The notes: generated by a model not told the origin, from the letters alone. Shown: positions 1 to 9,300, counted from the first letter of the stretch. The stretch: DNA of 64,000 bases from Chitinophagaceae bacterium (GCA_016704325.1 JADJAG010000001.1:186001-250000), one strand, 5' to 3'. Numbers and translations are program-made.

Positions 1-122
1 CCCGTAGCCGTTGCAGGAGGACTTGGCCGGCTGGAAGGATCCTGTGCTCGCAAGTTGGCAGTAAAAAATACAAACATCAACAAAACGATATAGCTGAAAT
101 TACGCTGCATGATTGTTTTCAT
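1..122 (-). CDS. Partial secreted protein (N-terminus only)
   Basis: The reverse strand opens at ATG 122 and stays open to the window edge, giving about 40 residues. The first 27 form a signal peptide: Lys/Arg near the start, a hydrophobic core (YIVLLMFVFFT) and an Ala-x-Ala-like site ending in ANLRAQ. The sequence after it is rich in Pro, Ser and Thr. The protein is therefore exported, but its function lies outside the window. In-frame ATGs at 149 and 110 are alternative starts; 122 gives a normal positively charged signal peptide. Upstream lies the repeat-bearing spacer before rluE. Confidence 0.6.
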   Translation of the reverse strand, partial: MKTIMQRNFSYIVLLMFVFFTANLRAQDPSSRPSPPATAT

Positions 123-422
123 AGGTTTAGTTTTTAGGGTGTCTTTCATTAAATTAAATTAATTCACTTTGTACTTTCGACTAAGTTATAACAAATCGGC
201 TTAATAAAAAACCGGATGCGATCTCAAAACATTTCTTTTTAGCAATCATGCTGAACCTATTTTATAACCGGTTTTCAGTTGAAACTATCGTGAAGCAAAT
301 TCAGAATAACTCAATTGATGAGAGAACGCTTTACTAAACCAAGGTCACTTTCTTCCTCAAAATGCGCTATTACCTTGCAAACTATAAATATTTTATGGAT
401 CAACACAGTACCGGAACTGTTG

Positions 423-672
423 GGGTTTAGGAGAAATTGGATATTGATTAAAGGGTCTTGAAATTGAGTTTTGAGTATTGTGAATTGAGTATTTGAGTAT
501 TTGAGTAAGTGAGTAAAGCAGGGGGGTGATTTAAGAATAACAAGTGATCGGCTTCGCCGTAACAATTTAACAATTTAACAATTTAACAATTTAACAATTT
601 AACAATTTAACAATTTAACCATTTAACCATTTAATCATTTAACCATTCAACCATTTAACCCACCAACCAACT
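423..672 (+). repeat. MITE-like repeat, copy 1 (right end degenerate)
   Basis: This stretch aligns module by module with the element at 17023-17232. Both contain a left end with AAATTGGAT, then TTGAAATTGAG, a TTGAGTA-type array of about 7 bp period (464-500), the block GATCGGCTTCGCCG (546-559), an array of 8-bp units (561-656) and the trailing AACCCACCAACCA. The right terminal repeat seen in the other copies is missing, so this copy is probably truncated or decayed. It fills most of the 560-bp spacer between the partial secreted gene and rluE. The rest of that spacer (123-422) shows no gene. An 84-codon minus-strand frame across it runs through the repeat and is not credible. Confidence 0.75.
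561..656 (+). repeat. Tandem octamer array, 12 units
   Basis: Twelve consecutive 8-bp units lie here. The first seven are identical (AACAATTT). The next five are AACCATTT, AACCATTT, AATCATTT, AACCATTC and AACCATTT. The same unit type occurs five times at 17146-17185 and four times at 45129-45160 in the sister elements, so the unit count varies between copies. The array ends 26 bp before the rluE start. Confidence 0.9.
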
Positions 673-682
673 TTATGTCTTA

Positions 683-1246
683 ATGAACAGCCACCGCCAT
701 TTTTTAATGCATAAACCTTATGGCTATCTCAGCCAGTTTGTTTGCCCGTTGAAAAGCAAGAAGCTATTAGGCGAACTATATGATTTTCCACCCGGAATAA
801 TGGCAATTGGCCGCTTGGATGAAGACAGTGAAGGCTTGTTGTTACTTACCACCGATGGCAAAGTGAGTGAACAAATCCGCAGTGAAAAAATTGAAAAGGA
901 ATACTATGTACAGGTAGATGGTTTGATTACCAATGAAGCAATTCAGCAATTGCAGCAAGGGGTGGAGATTGGCATCAGAAATTTGAAGTATCAGACTCAA
1001 GCCTGTTCAGCCTGGAAACTCGACATTGTGCCTGATTTTCCACCCCGAACCAAAAAAATACGCGACGACCGGCATGGACCAACCAGTTGGCTATCCATTA
1101 CATTAACAGAAGGTAAAGAACGTCAGGTTCGGAAAATGACTGCAAAAACAGGATTTCCTACACTAAGACTCTTAAGAGTCCGTGTTGGCCAATTCCTGCT
1201 GGAAGGATTGGAAGCAGGTGCGGTAAGAGAAGTAGAAAATTTTTAA
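683..1246 (+). CDS. rluE: 23S rRNA pseudouridine synthase, RluE-like
   Basis: RsuA/RluB/E/F-family pseudouridine synthase of 187 residues. The family motif GRLDEDSEGLLLLTTDG (residues 43-59) carries the catalytic Asp46. The C-terminal ERQVRKM segment is also typical. No S4 RNA-binding domain precedes the catalytic core, and the length is close to that of E. coli RluE, which modifies U2457 of 23S rRNA; site specificity here is inferred. ATG 683 leads directly into FLMHKPYGYLSQ, the usual beginning of the family. The gene stands alone, between repeat copy 1 and a heptamer array. Confidence 0.88.
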   Translation: MNSHRHFLMHKPYGYLSQFVCPLKSKKLLGELYDFPPGIMAIGRLDEDSEGLLLLTTDGKVSEQIRSEKIEKEYYVQVDGLITNEAIQQLQQGVEIGIRNLKYQTQACSAWKLDIVPDFPPRTKKIRDDRHGPTSWLSITLTEGKERQVRKMTAKTGFPTLRLLRVRVGQFLLEGLEAGAVREVENF

Positions 1247-1295
1247 GAAGTCAATAACGGCGATTCCTAACTTTATTAATTATCCACATCAACAG

Positions 1296-1337
1296 TCTTA
1301 CCTCTTAAGTCTTACGTCTTATATCTTATGTCTTAAT
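1296..1337 (+). repeat. Heptamer array, six TCTTANN units
   Basis: Six consecutive 7-bp units have the form TCTTANN (ACC, AAG, ACG, ATA, ATG, AAT endings). In reverse complement the unit resembles the AAGACNN heptamers (nine units, 45051-45113) inside repeat copy 3. The array sits 50 bp after the rluE stop, in the 221-bp gap before the next gene. Confidence 0.75.
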
Positions 1338-1467
1338 AGCAAATCCCAATGATCATCAAAAAAATATTCCCCCTACATAACTCCCAGGTGTAACTTCTAA
1401 TCCCGTTCTTCGTCCCAAAACAAACACCTCAGATAGTTTATTTAATTTTCACGAAAAATAATTTCCA

Positions 1468-2202
1468 GTGGTAAAGCATTTTGCAATTATTGGTTGCTTT
1501 TTTTTATTGTGTTCCTCTTCAGCCTTTTCGCAAGGGTACTACCTGGCATCAGCCGGCGAATCCATATTTTCAGTTGGAACCGTTGATGCGGGCGATGCAG
1601 ATATTCGGCCCGTACTTCGTTGGTCACCGGTTTTTAATTTCCAGGAACAATTGCATTTTGACTTCTCCCACAGCTTTGGAATTTATACCGGATTGGGAAT
1701 CAGGAACGTTGGTTTAATCAGTAAGGTGGACTATTTGTTTACGGATGACGTGGGCGGCACGCTGCAGAAGACTGTCACAATCAAGGAAAGGTCGTATGCA
1801 CTGGGATTGCCATTGCTCTTTAAACTGGGTGATATGAAGGAAGGCGTATATTTTGCTGCCGGTGCAGAAGCGGAGTTAATGTTTGCTTATAAACGGAAGA
1901 TCATTGATGAAAATACAAAAAACAAAACCTCAAGGTGGTTTGATGATAATGTGAATATTTTCAACCCTTCTGTGATGGCTGAAGTACATTTTCCAAAAGG
2001 CCAATACCTTCGCTTTAAATATTATTTACTGGACTTCCTGGATTACAAAGGTATTAAGCTGATTGATGGAATGGAATTGCCTGAATATGGAGACAGTAGC
2101 CCTTTATTTTATATTGCCTTTGGAACCATCCACCTGAACAAAAAAGAAAAGGACGTTGAGGTGCAGGAATCGATACAGACGGCCTACTTCAGATCGAAGT
2201 AA
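1468..2202 (+). CDS. Hypothetical outer-membrane beta-barrel protein
   Basis: A 244-residue protein with a signal peptide (about residues 1-21, hydrophobic stretch FAIIGCFFLLC, cleavage near AFSQ). Alternating aromatic/polar strands follow, with Gly- and Tyr-rich turns (GIYTGLGIRNVG, YALGLPLLFKLG, YFAAGAEAELMF, LFYIAFGTIHL). This pattern is typical of small Bacteroidota porin-like barrels. The start is GTG 1468, the only start that retains the whole signal peptide. No closer family is recognised. It is monocistronic, with no functional hint from neighbours. Confidence 0.6.
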   Translation: MVKHFAIIGCFFLLCSSSAFSQGYYLASAGESIFSVGTVDAGDADIRPVLRWSPVFNFQEQLHFDFSHSFGIYTGLGIRNVGLISKVDYLFTDDVGGTLQKTVTIKERSYALGLPLLFKLGDMKEGVYFAAGAEAELMFAYKRKIIDENTKNKTSRWFDDNVNIFNPSVMAEVHFPKGQYLRFKYYLLDFLDYKGIKLIDGMELPEYGDSSPLFYIAFGTIHLNKKEKDVEVQESIQTAYFRSK

Positions 2203-2763
2203 ATTCATTTATTGATGACTGGTCTTTGTGGGCAGTATCGCAGCGTTTATGCTTTTCTTTAAACAGGAAAATGAAACGGGTGAATACCAACATGACACAC
2301 CAATGGATGAAATTTATCAAGCGGCAAGTTGATCCCGAACTCATTTGTATAGTCCTCATTTTATGAGAATCCTGCCATGCAGAAAAGCATACCGATCAGA
2401 CGGATCTTTATGCGTTTCTTGTTTATTGATTTTTATTAAGGATCTTTTATCCAACGAATCGATATAGTGGTTAGTAGCAGTGAATCACCATTGCTTTATT
2501 CTGATTATACCTGTCAAATCCATGGTATCCGTTCGCTGTTTTTACTTTCCTCAGAGTTGCTACAAAAAAAATAATTTTGATACCATTCAAATTATGCCTA
2601 TTTTTTTGCTATTCTTACGAAGGAGTTTAGATTGAGTTGACACGATTTCTGAAAATGAAAAGTTTCACGAGGCAAGGATTGTGTTTCCATTTATAAGTGG
2701 GTTTGCTGCTTAGCAACAGGCAACCGGCTTATCATTGAAATGAATTAGTAATAAAGCCGTCAT
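2203..2763. other. Intergenic region, 560 bp, no gene seen
   Basis: No convincing coding frame occurs on either strand. A TAATTTTG match to the Bacteroidota -7 box lies at 2572-2579, but no TTG sits at the usual distance upstream. Just before the next gene, CGGCTT and AAGCCG (about 2726-2760) could pair across a loop of roughly 26 nt. The region may be a long leader for the gene at 2764 or a decayed gene. Confidence 0.4.
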
Positions 2764-4170
2764 ATGTCATTATTGGTTTCTTTTATACGGTTTTTAAATG
2801 AAGCGGAGCTGGCAAGAATCAAAAAGTTGCCTCTTGCCGGTAAGGAAAAATTGGTGATGTATACCATCATGCAGCAACCTGCTCTTGAAGAAATTGAGAA
2901 GGCCGATATGCTGCTGCAATTAGGGTTGACCTCAACGCATTACGATAAGATCGGAACCGTATTACTGAAGAAAGCATATAAAGCAGTAGCAGGTGAGGAT
3001 GAACTGGAGCAGTTGAATTTCCTCAGTAAGAAATTCATGTTTAAGCACCTTTTTCATGAAATACGACACCTCACTTCCAAAGTGGAAAAGAATAGGATGG
3101 AGCCGGTTGCAATGGAAAAGTATGCTTCGGCCCTGTTTAATTTCTCCATCAATGTTCCGGCAAAATATTTTGATGAACAATTTGTAGAGCGAAGTGCGGC
3201 CCTGTATTTAGACCGGATTATTGAAAACAAGCAGGCTAAAGAGTTAGAGGTACGTTCAAAAATACTTTTCGCCACATTGAACAAACTCACACAACAGGCA
3301 CCGGATCCACGTGCAACAGGTAAAATTCATAAAGAAGTTGCAGAACTTGAAAAACAGTTCAGCGAGCTGACTGCGATTGAACCAAAGACGGTGCTATACC
3401 ATATCATGGTGAATTATTACAGGCTGGTCGAGACTAATGCCGAGGAGCGCAAAAAATACCTGGTGAAAATTGCTGATCTCTATGGTGGTTTTGAAAAAAT
3501 GCCTGCGTTTGAACAACTGATAGCCGAGTGTCATTTTGCAGAAATGATGTTCGAGAAGGGTGATTATGAAAAATCATACCGGATGTATCAGCAACTGTTC
3601 AGCACGAAAATGGAATTGCTGAAAAATCAATTCCATCATTTCGCCCGATGTATTGAACTGGCCATTGTTCTGAATGATTTCCCGATAGCGCATCGCATGC
3701 TCGACACGCTCTTTAAAGTTTATATCGTGAACAGGCATGAAAGCACCGGTGTATTGGGCGCCATACTTTATGGTCATCTGTATCTGAAATCAGGGGAGCT
3801 TGATAAAGCCTTTGAATATATCAGCATTGCCAAGTCGCTGAATTCAATACAAGTGTATTTTCACTATGAGATCAGGATCAGGATGCTGGAAACATTGTTC
3901 TTTGCCTTCACAGAAGATTATGATTTCGTCACCCGGTTGTCGCAAAGAAATATCCGTTACATTCAGTTACAGCATCTTTCCCTGAAAAAATATAAGAATG
4001 CGCACTTCTTCTACCTGCTTAAAGACATACGAAGTATCCGCAAATCATATCCGGACCGATTGCCTCCAAAAATTCTGACTTATTTAAATGAGTTCCAGCA
4101 TGGATATGAATTATTGCTCGGGCAGTTGTTGCATAAACTGTTGTCGGCAGGCCAAAAGCAAACGAATTGA
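2764..4170 (+). CDS. Hypothetical all-helical (TPR-like) protein
   Basis: A 468-residue soluble protein without signal peptide or membrane segment. It is rich in Leu, Lys and Glu, with helix pairs that look like degenerate TPR or solenoid repeats. The clearest are around residues 255-400 (AECHFAEMMFEKGDYEKSYRMY, LYGHLYLKSGELDKAFEYI in shorter pieces). I do not recognise a named family. A scaffold or protein-protein interaction role is possible but inferred from the repeats only. ATG 2764 is the first start. The next gene is convergent, 53 bp beyond the stop. Confidence 0.6.
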   Translation: MSLLVSFIRFLNEAELARIKKLPLAGKEKLVMYTIMQQPALEEIEKADMLLQLGLTSTHYDKIGTVLLKKAYKAVAGEDELEQLNFLSKKFMFKHLFHEIRHLTSKVEKNRMEPVAMEKYASALFNFSINVPAKYFDEQFVERSAALYLDRIIENKQAKELEVRSKILFATLNKLTQQAPDPRATGKIHKEVAELEKQFSELTAIEPKTVLYHIMVNYYRLVETNAEERKKYLVKIADLYGGFEKMPAFEQLIAECHFAEMMFEKGDYEKSYRMYQQLFSTKMELLKNQFHHFARCIELAIVLNDFPIAHRMLDTLFKVYIVNRHESTGVLGAILYGHLYLKSGELDKAFEYISIAKSLNSIQVYFHYEIRIRMLETLFFAFTEDYDFVTRLSQRNIRYIQLQHLSLKKYKNAHFFYLLKDIRSIRKSYPDRLPPKILTYLNEFQHGYELLLGQLLHKLLSAGQKQTN

Positions 4171-4223
4171 ATAGGCAATTATTCACTGTTGATGAGATTA
4201 TTGCTGAAGCAGATGCAATAGCA

Positions 4224-5276
4224 TCATATACTTCCGCTAACCGGGATGGGTTGAACGCGGGATTTCAGTAATTCAATAAACTCGTCACTGCTCTTAAATG
4301 TGTTGTTAATGTTTACGGCATTTTTTGCCAAAGCAGCATAATCATGTCTCATCAGGTACCAGAAAATACTTAGAAACCCGATTCCCTGGAAAACAATTGC
4401 CTTATTTTCCATATACCTGTTTAGCGTGTTCATGAAGAATTCAGGATGCTGTGTAAAATGCATTCCTTGTCTTACATGATGCGATGCATGATACCCGTCA
4501 TTCCAGCATTTCTTATTGTACTTTGTATTCACGCAGGTAACAGAATTCATATAAGGATTAGAGGGATCTTCTGCCGCAATAAATGCATGTTGTGTCCAGT
4601 TTCCAACCATCATTACAAAACGCGAAAGGAAAAACGGAATAACGAAAACTACCATTGTTGCTGGAAGACTAATAAAGGAAAGACCGATACACAAAAAGAG
4701 AAAAAGAAATTCACCCATCAGGCATTTAACGATCAGCAGGTTCCGGTTTTTTTTATGGAAGTAACTAACCAGCCGGAACATACCAAGAAACAGGAAATCA
4801 AAAAAGTAGCGTAGAAAATCAACGAAGCTGTTTCTCTGATAAGGCATGGTGGTGCTTCTGTCGTCCTGCAGGTTATTTTCAGGATGATGCATCCAGATGT
4901 GATGACTGTAATAGGTTTCCGGTGTTTGTCCAAAGAATGGCCCAATCACCCATGGAAGATAGTGATTGAGTAACCTGAACCGTTTGTTAAAGAACTTCCG
5001 GTGGCTGGTACAATGCAACATCAGACCGAAAGGGCCTTTGAAAGTAATATTGTTGAGGAATAGATAAACGGCTGCAATTACCCACCACAACGGACCGGAT
5101 ACCACCGGCAAAAAAAGTAAAATGGCCAATGGTATAATCGTTACAGAAATCTTAATAGTGACATAGAGAAACGGCAAGTCTCTTTTATCATTAATGAGTT
5201 TTAACAAAAGTTTTTCGAAAGTATTACCGGGTGTATCTGTGAAGGTGGGATCAGTTATTGGCTGAAGAATTTGCAT
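4224..5276 (-). CDS. Membrane fatty acid desaturase family protein
   Basis: A 350-residue integral membrane di-iron protein. Three histidine clusters bind the metal centre: HCTSH (88-92), HHIWMHH (125-131) and HASHH (263-267), with a further NWTQH at 226-230. Hydrophobic segments lie at about 41-75, 150-165 and 190-222, arranged as in the fatty acid desaturase/hydroxylase superfamily. The likely role is desaturation or hydroxylation of a lipid acyl chain using O2 and an electron donor, but the substrate cannot be read from sequence. The gene stands alone; a 266-bp spacer separates it from the hydrolase upstream on the same strand. Confidence 0.8.
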   Translation of the reverse strand: MQILQPITDPTFTDTPGNTFEKLLLKLINDKRDLPFLYVTIKISVTIIPLAILLFLPVVSGPLWWVIAAVYLFLNNITFKGPFGLMLHCTSHRKFFNKRFRLLNHYLPWVIGPFFGQTPETYYSHHIWMHHPENNLQDDRSTTMPYQRNSFVDFLRYFFDFLFLGMFRLVSYFHKKNRNLLIVKCLMGEFLFLFLCIGLSFISLPATMVVFVIPFFLSRFVMMVGNWTQHAFIAAEDPSNPYMNSVTCVNTKYNKKCWNDGYHASHHVRQGMHFTQHPEFFMNTLNRYMENKAIVFQGIGFLSIFWYLMRHDYAALAKNAVNINNTFKSSDEFIELLKSRVQPIPVSGSI

Positions 5277-5542
5277 TACTTGGAAGAGATTGTTGATTTA
5301 GTTAAAGGTGATTATATCAAATCTAATGCTTTCTTTCCGCAATCCGGCATTATGCCAGCCTTTCGTGTTGAATTAATTTGGTTTTAATATGTTGATTTGC
5401 CGGCTTCTGTAGGAAAAGTTTGTTGTAATTCAAATGAAAAAAGTTGAATGTTGCATGCAAATCCTGAAGCGAACATTATAAAATAGGGGTGGTAAAAGGA
5501 AGTCTTAACGCAGCAGGAAAGGTTTTTTTATTTAATCAATCG

Positions 5543-6523
5543 TCAGGCGATATGACTTTGCCGGGCTTCCAACGCCAGAAACGCAACAGCTCTTTGTTCT
5601 GAATAGTAGATTCCTGAAAACAGGTCAACGCAAAACCCAACATGGCCCCCTGCTTCAGGAGTTTCCAGGTAAACCTTTGATGAAAGACTACATTCATCAA
5701 AAGGAAAACAGGAACTGGTAAAGAACGGGTCATTCTTAGCAGTGAGTACGAGGGTAGGAATAGTAATGCGATGAATAAATTGTTTAGAACTGCATTGCAC
5801 ATAGTAATCAACCGCATCCCTGAAGCCATATAGCTGGCTGGTGTAGTAATCATCGAACTCGAGGAAAGTGCTGATTTTTTTTAGTTGCTGATGATTCAGT
5901 TCAAAAGGCAAATTGTGAATTCTGGATGCAGCCTTTTGTTTCAATGTTCTGAGAAACCGGTCGCGGTAAAGGAAAGGAATTCTTGAGTCAAGATGAATGG
6001 CACAGGAATGAAGATCGCATGGCACAGAAATGGCGACAGCAGCAGTAATGATTGATGGTATGGTAATACGCTCTCCGAGGTACTTAAGTACTAAGTTGCC
6101 ACCAAGACTAAACCCAATTAGAACCAGGTTCTCACAGGCAGTGTTGCGGAGGATGTGATGTATCACGGTTTCCACATCATCTGTACTGCCACTATGGTAA
6201 GAGCGAACCTGATGATTGATTTCTCCGCTGCATCCGCGTAAGTTCATGGCGGCTACTTTGTATCCGGCAACATGAAGTGCTTTCGACATGCCTTTGATAT
6301 AAGCACTTTCAGCAGAAGCTTCCAACCCATGAATAACCAATGCTACCTTTGTAGATGTGGTATCTACCCAGTCAATATCAATAAAGTCATGATCCGGTGT
6401 CTTGATTCTTTCCCGACGGTATTGAACTCCCTGCACTACTCTTGCTATGGCAGGAATGATTGACTGAAGATCACCGCCGGGCAGGTAAACAGGAGGTTTG
6501 TATGGCGAATCAATCAGTGGCAA
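5543..6523 (-). CDS. YheT-type alpha/beta hydrolase
   Basis: A 326-residue protein of the YheT (COG0429) alpha/beta-hydrolase family. The N-terminal PPVYLPGGDLQSIIP is characteristic. The predicted triad is Ser139 in GFSLGGN, Asp265 in TAKNDPFF and His294 in GGHVGF. The oxyanion-side IHGLEASAESAY (64-75) and NLRGCSGE also match. Physiological substrates are not established for most members; esterase activity on lipids is likely. No signal peptide. The next gene upstream on this strand is the DUF445 protein, 108 bp away. Confidence 0.82.
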   Translation of the reverse strand: MPLIDSPYKPPVYLPGGDLQSIIPAIARVVQGVQYRRERIKTPDHDFIDIDWVDTTSTKVALVIHGLEASAESAYIKGMSKALHVAGYKVAAMNLRGCSGEINHQVRSYHSGSTDDVETVIHHILRNTACENLVLIGFSLGGNLVLKYLGERITIPSIITAAVAISVPCDLHSCAIHLDSRIPFLYRDRFLRTLKQKAASRIHNLPFELNHQQLKKISTFLEFDDYYTSQLYGFRDAVDYYVQCSSKQFIHRITIPTLVLTAKNDPFFTSSCFPFDECSLSSKVYLETPEAGGHVGFCVDLFSGIYYSEQRAVAFLALEARQSHIA

Positions 6524-6631
6524 AGTATAATCAACGTTGGATGAAAATCATTTCAAAATTACCAGCTGTCTTTTTCATTCGTCAATTTAAATAAGTGCAA
6601 GCAGCAGGATGGAATAGCAGCAGAGCATGAA

Positions 6632-7234
6632 CTAAATCATTCTTAACAACAATAGCTCTGCACCACCTAATAACAACCCGAGAATAGCAACAAAAATCTT
6701 TAGCTGTAAAATCGGTTTACCGGCTTGCTGGTAGAAAATGCGCTCCAGGCTTGCAGGATCAAACGCTGTCATTTTTTCAGCAATCATTTTTTGTACATCA
6801 TATTTTTTCTCGAGGTCATCTGCAAAAAAACCGATCAAATCAGGGATCATCTTTTCCAGCTCACCCATTAATGTTTCTTTCATCTTCTCAATCATGCCCT
6901 CTGTTATAAACATGCCGAATACCGGAATCTTTTCCTTCAGTTTGTTTCTAAGAAAATCATCTACTTTATCTTCCAATACATCATTAATCTGTTTAAGTTT
7001 TTCCGGTTCAAGCAGGTTCTGCTTCAGCTTACTGATATTGATGAAATTCTCAGCTGCATAGCTGCCGAGCTGTACTCCCCATTCCGGTAACTTCTTCGGG
7101 ATAAGCCCTTGCATGTCTACTATAAAAAAATCTTTCCTTTTTAATGGATGAAAGAGTATTCGAAAGAGCAAGGTGATGATAAGCCATCCGAAGGCCGCAT
7201 TGAGTATTGGAATCAGGTAAATCAGGTAAATCAT
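6632..7234 (-). CDS. DUF445 family membrane protein
   Basis: About 200 residues with a transmembrane segment near the N-terminus (IYLIYLIPILNAAFGWLIIT), a long amphipathic helical middle and a C-terminal transmembrane segment (IFVAILGLLLGGAELLLL). This hairpin topology is that of DUF445/YheB proteins, whose function is unknown. I place the start at ATG 7234 because it overlaps the pyrE stop as ATGA, implying translational coupling. A longer frame beginning at 7270 would reach further into pyrE. The gene is probably co-transcribed with pyrE. Confidence 0.7.
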   Translation of the reverse strand: MIYLIYLIPILNAAFGWLIITLLFRILFHPLKRKDFFIVDMQGLIPKKLPEWGVQLGSYAAENFINISKLKQNLLEPEKLKQINDVLEDKVDDFLRNKLKEKIPVFGMFITEGMIEKMKETLMGELEKMIPDLIGFFADDLEKKYDVQKMIAEKMTAFDPASLERIFYQQAGKPILQLKIFVAILGLLLGGAELLLLRMI

Positions 7235-7878
7235 TTCAATCCCTCCCACGTTGATGGTGAAACCCGCCATTGCTGCAGGCTCTGCAATTCCGCAGTTGAA
7301 ACAGTATTGTTTGATCTGGACATTGCAATTAATGTTTCATAGTCTGTAAGTGTAAATAACGGGCAACCTGCTTCTTCAAAGGATTGTGTTGCCGATGGGA
7401 AACCATAGGTGAAAATAGCCATCATCCCCAATACTTCACATCCGGCATCGCGCAAAGCATTTACCACGGCAAGACTGCTGCCTCCTGTAGAAATCAGGTC
7501 TTCTATCACCACTACCTTTTGACCGGGCAAAGCCAGTCCTTCAATTTTATTTCCCATACCATGACTTTTAGCTGAAGAACGCACATAGCAAAAAGGAGTG
7601 GCGAGGTTGTCAGCAACTAAAACTCCATGGGCAATACCGGCAGTCGCCACGCCGGCAATGAGTTCTGCCTGTGGAAATTTCTCCCTGATCAATTCCACCA
7701 GTGATTCTTTTATGAATGTCCTGATCTCAGGAAATGACAGCGTAAGCCTGTTATCGCAATAGATAGGTGATTTCCATCCGCTTGACCAGGTAAAAGGATC
7801 TTGCAGGTTTAATTTAATGGCCTTTATTTGCAAAAGCAGTGCTGCCATTTTCCGCGCTGTAGTTTCAGACCCGATCAT
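7231..7878 (-). CDS. pyrE: Orotate phosphoribosyltransferase
   Basis: Pyrimidine biosynthesis: the enzyme condenses orotate with PRPP to give OMP. The 215-residue protein has the PRPP-binding signature VVVIEDLISTGGSS and the N-terminal SGWKSPIYCDNR segment that contacts substrate. AGVATAGIAHG and YVRSSAKSHG supply further family motifs. The start is ATG 7878; the frame extends upstream only to a TTG at 7899. The stop overlaps the DUF445 start by four bases. It is divergent from the Nudix gene, 102 bp apart. Confidence 0.92.
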   Translation of the reverse strand: MIGSETTARKMAALLLQIKAIKLNLQDPFTWSSGWKSPIYCDNRLTLSFPEIRTFIKESLVELIREKFPQAELIAGVATAGIAHGVLVADNLATPFCYVRSSAKSHGMGNKIEGLALPGQKVVVIEDLISTGGSSLAVVNALRDAGCEVLGMMAIFTYGFPSATQSFEEAGCPLFTLTDYETLIAMSRSNNTVSTAELQSLQQWRVSPSTWEGLK

Positions 7879-7980
7879 TCTCTTATTTTTGCGTGGCAAG
7901 ATAAGAATGTCTGATCATACGGCATGAAATTGAATGTCTATTGATACTTTACATAGGTTGACCCAAACAAACAATAAAAA

Positions 7981-8634
7981 TTGAGAAAGATATTTGTTCA
8001 GAACAGCACACTCTACCTGGCAGGTAAGAACGGTGCGAAAAAGATTTTTGAAAAGCTGGATGCACAGAATAAAAAGTATTCTATACATCATTATAAAAAC
8101 AAGACCGACCTTCAACAACATGTCTCCAGGTTATCAGCTGCCGTAAAAGAAGATACGGTGGTTTTTATTCACGACTCTTCCATTACACTTGAAAAAAATT
8201 TCTTTGCTGCCTACCGGTTGATTCATGCAGCAGGGGGGGCTGTTTTTAATGAAGAAGGCAGGTTGCTGATGATTTTCCGGCGTGGCAAATGGGACTTGCC
8301 CAAAGGAAAATTGGATAGAGGTGAAACCATTAAAAAAGCTGCGGTAAGGGAAATTGAAGAAGAAACCGGGGTTTCGCAATTAAAAATTGTAGCGCCGGTT
8401 AAGTTTCTGTTTGACAGTCAGCCTTGCACTTTACATACCTATGAATTGAGTGGTAAGAAAATACTAAAGGCAACGCATTGGTTCAAGATGTCAACGGTCG
8501 ATCGCCACAAACTGGTGCCTCAGGCTGCTGAAGGAATAGAGAAGGTAGAGTGGTGCTCCAAACGAAAGGTGCAGGAATACCTTAAAAACTCATTTCATTC
8601 TATAGAAGAGGTTGTTGAGATTGCGATGAGGTGA
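7981..8634 (+). CDS. Nudix hydrolase with N-terminal extension
   Basis: A 217-residue protein. A perfect Nudix box (GX5EX7REUXEEXGU) occupies residues 109-131, with Gly109, Glu115, Arg123, Glu124, Glu127, Glu128 and Gly130. It therefore hydrolyses a nucleoside diphosphate linked to another group, with Mg2+; the substrate is unknown. About 80 residues precede the Nudix fold (FVQNSTLYLAG and VVFIHDSS inside), an extension common to Bacteroidota homologues. The start codon is TTG 7981. It ends convergently with the next gene, with no clear terminator between. Confidence 0.85.
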   Translation: MRKIFVQNSTLYLAGKNGAKKIFEKLDAQNKKYSIHHYKNKTDLQQHVSRLSAAVKEDTVVFIHDSSITLEKNFFAAYRLIHAAGGAVFNEEGRLLMIFRRGKWDLPKGKLDRGETIKKAAVREIEEETGVSQLKIVAPVKFLFDSQPCTLHTYELSGKKILKATHWFKMSTVDRHKLVPQAAEGIEKVEWCSKRKVQEYLKNSFHSIEEVVEIAMR

Positions 8635-8764
8635 TTCTAATCAGCCCTTTTTGATACTTGGAGTGAAATGGTGAGGTGCTGTTTTATTAATATTTCTTAG
8701 CAGTAAACTTTGAATTCTTTTTAAATCAAGTTCATTCAAGCAGCAGGTTCACCGGCCAGATCAA

Positions 8765-9196
8765 TTACCAGGGCATCCTGGATAGCATAAATAGAAGTGC
8801 CAGTCCGTAATAAAGAGTGCCTCGTTTAAATTTCCCGTCGTCGGTAGCGGATTTTTTTACCATTACACGACCTGCATGGGCAATAATAATTGCAAGCAGC
8901 ATTGTAAGTGGATGTTCTACTGCGTACAAACGGGCAGTGGCATCGCCCATCGTATTTTCATGTTGAAAAGCACTGATTCCTGATGGACTCAGGAAAAAAT
9001 AAAGCAATAGTCCCAGCAATAGTTGAACATCCATGGTGCTTACAAAATATAAGCTCAGCTTATTATCGAGCGACGTAAAAAGCTTTTTACCCAGCCACGA
9101 AGCCATGTACTTTAGAAAAACGATTACAGCCAGGGCTAAAATGAGCCATCGTAAATAAAAATGTATGTCTTTAACAACCACGTAAAACTGATCCAT
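8765..9196 (-). CDS. Small four-helix membrane protein, unknown function
   Basis: A 143-residue protein with four predicted transmembrane helices: about 17-36 (WLILALAVIVFLKYM), 56-72 (VQLLLGLLLYFFL), 92-108 (HPLTMLLAIIIAHAGR) and 124-140 (YYGLALLFML). Conserved-looking His93 and His104 lie in the third helix, which might suggest a cofactor, but no known haem motif is evident. I recognise it only as a widespread Bacteroidota hypothetical. It is transcribed in the same direction as the E2 gene upstream, about 100 bp away. Confidence 0.65.
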   Translation of the reverse strand: MDQFYVVVKDIHFYLRWLILALAVIVFLKYMASWLGKKLFTSLDNKLSLYFVSTMDVQLLLGLLLYFFLSPSGISAFQHENTMGDATARLYAVEHPLTMLLAIIIAHAGRVMVKKSATDDGKFKRGTLYYGLALLFMLSRMPW

Positions 9197-9300
9197 AGGT
9201 GTAGGTTGGGTGTTTTGCTTATTTTAAGAGGTTAACGATTCTGTATTGTTGAAATGGCATTCTCAATTCTTCCGCCTGACGGGAAAAATATCAGCAGTAA

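Noticed and set aside
311..565. 84-codon minus-strand open frame in the first spacer
   Set aside because: It runs through low-complexity arrays of the repeat element, has repetitive composition and no family resemblance.
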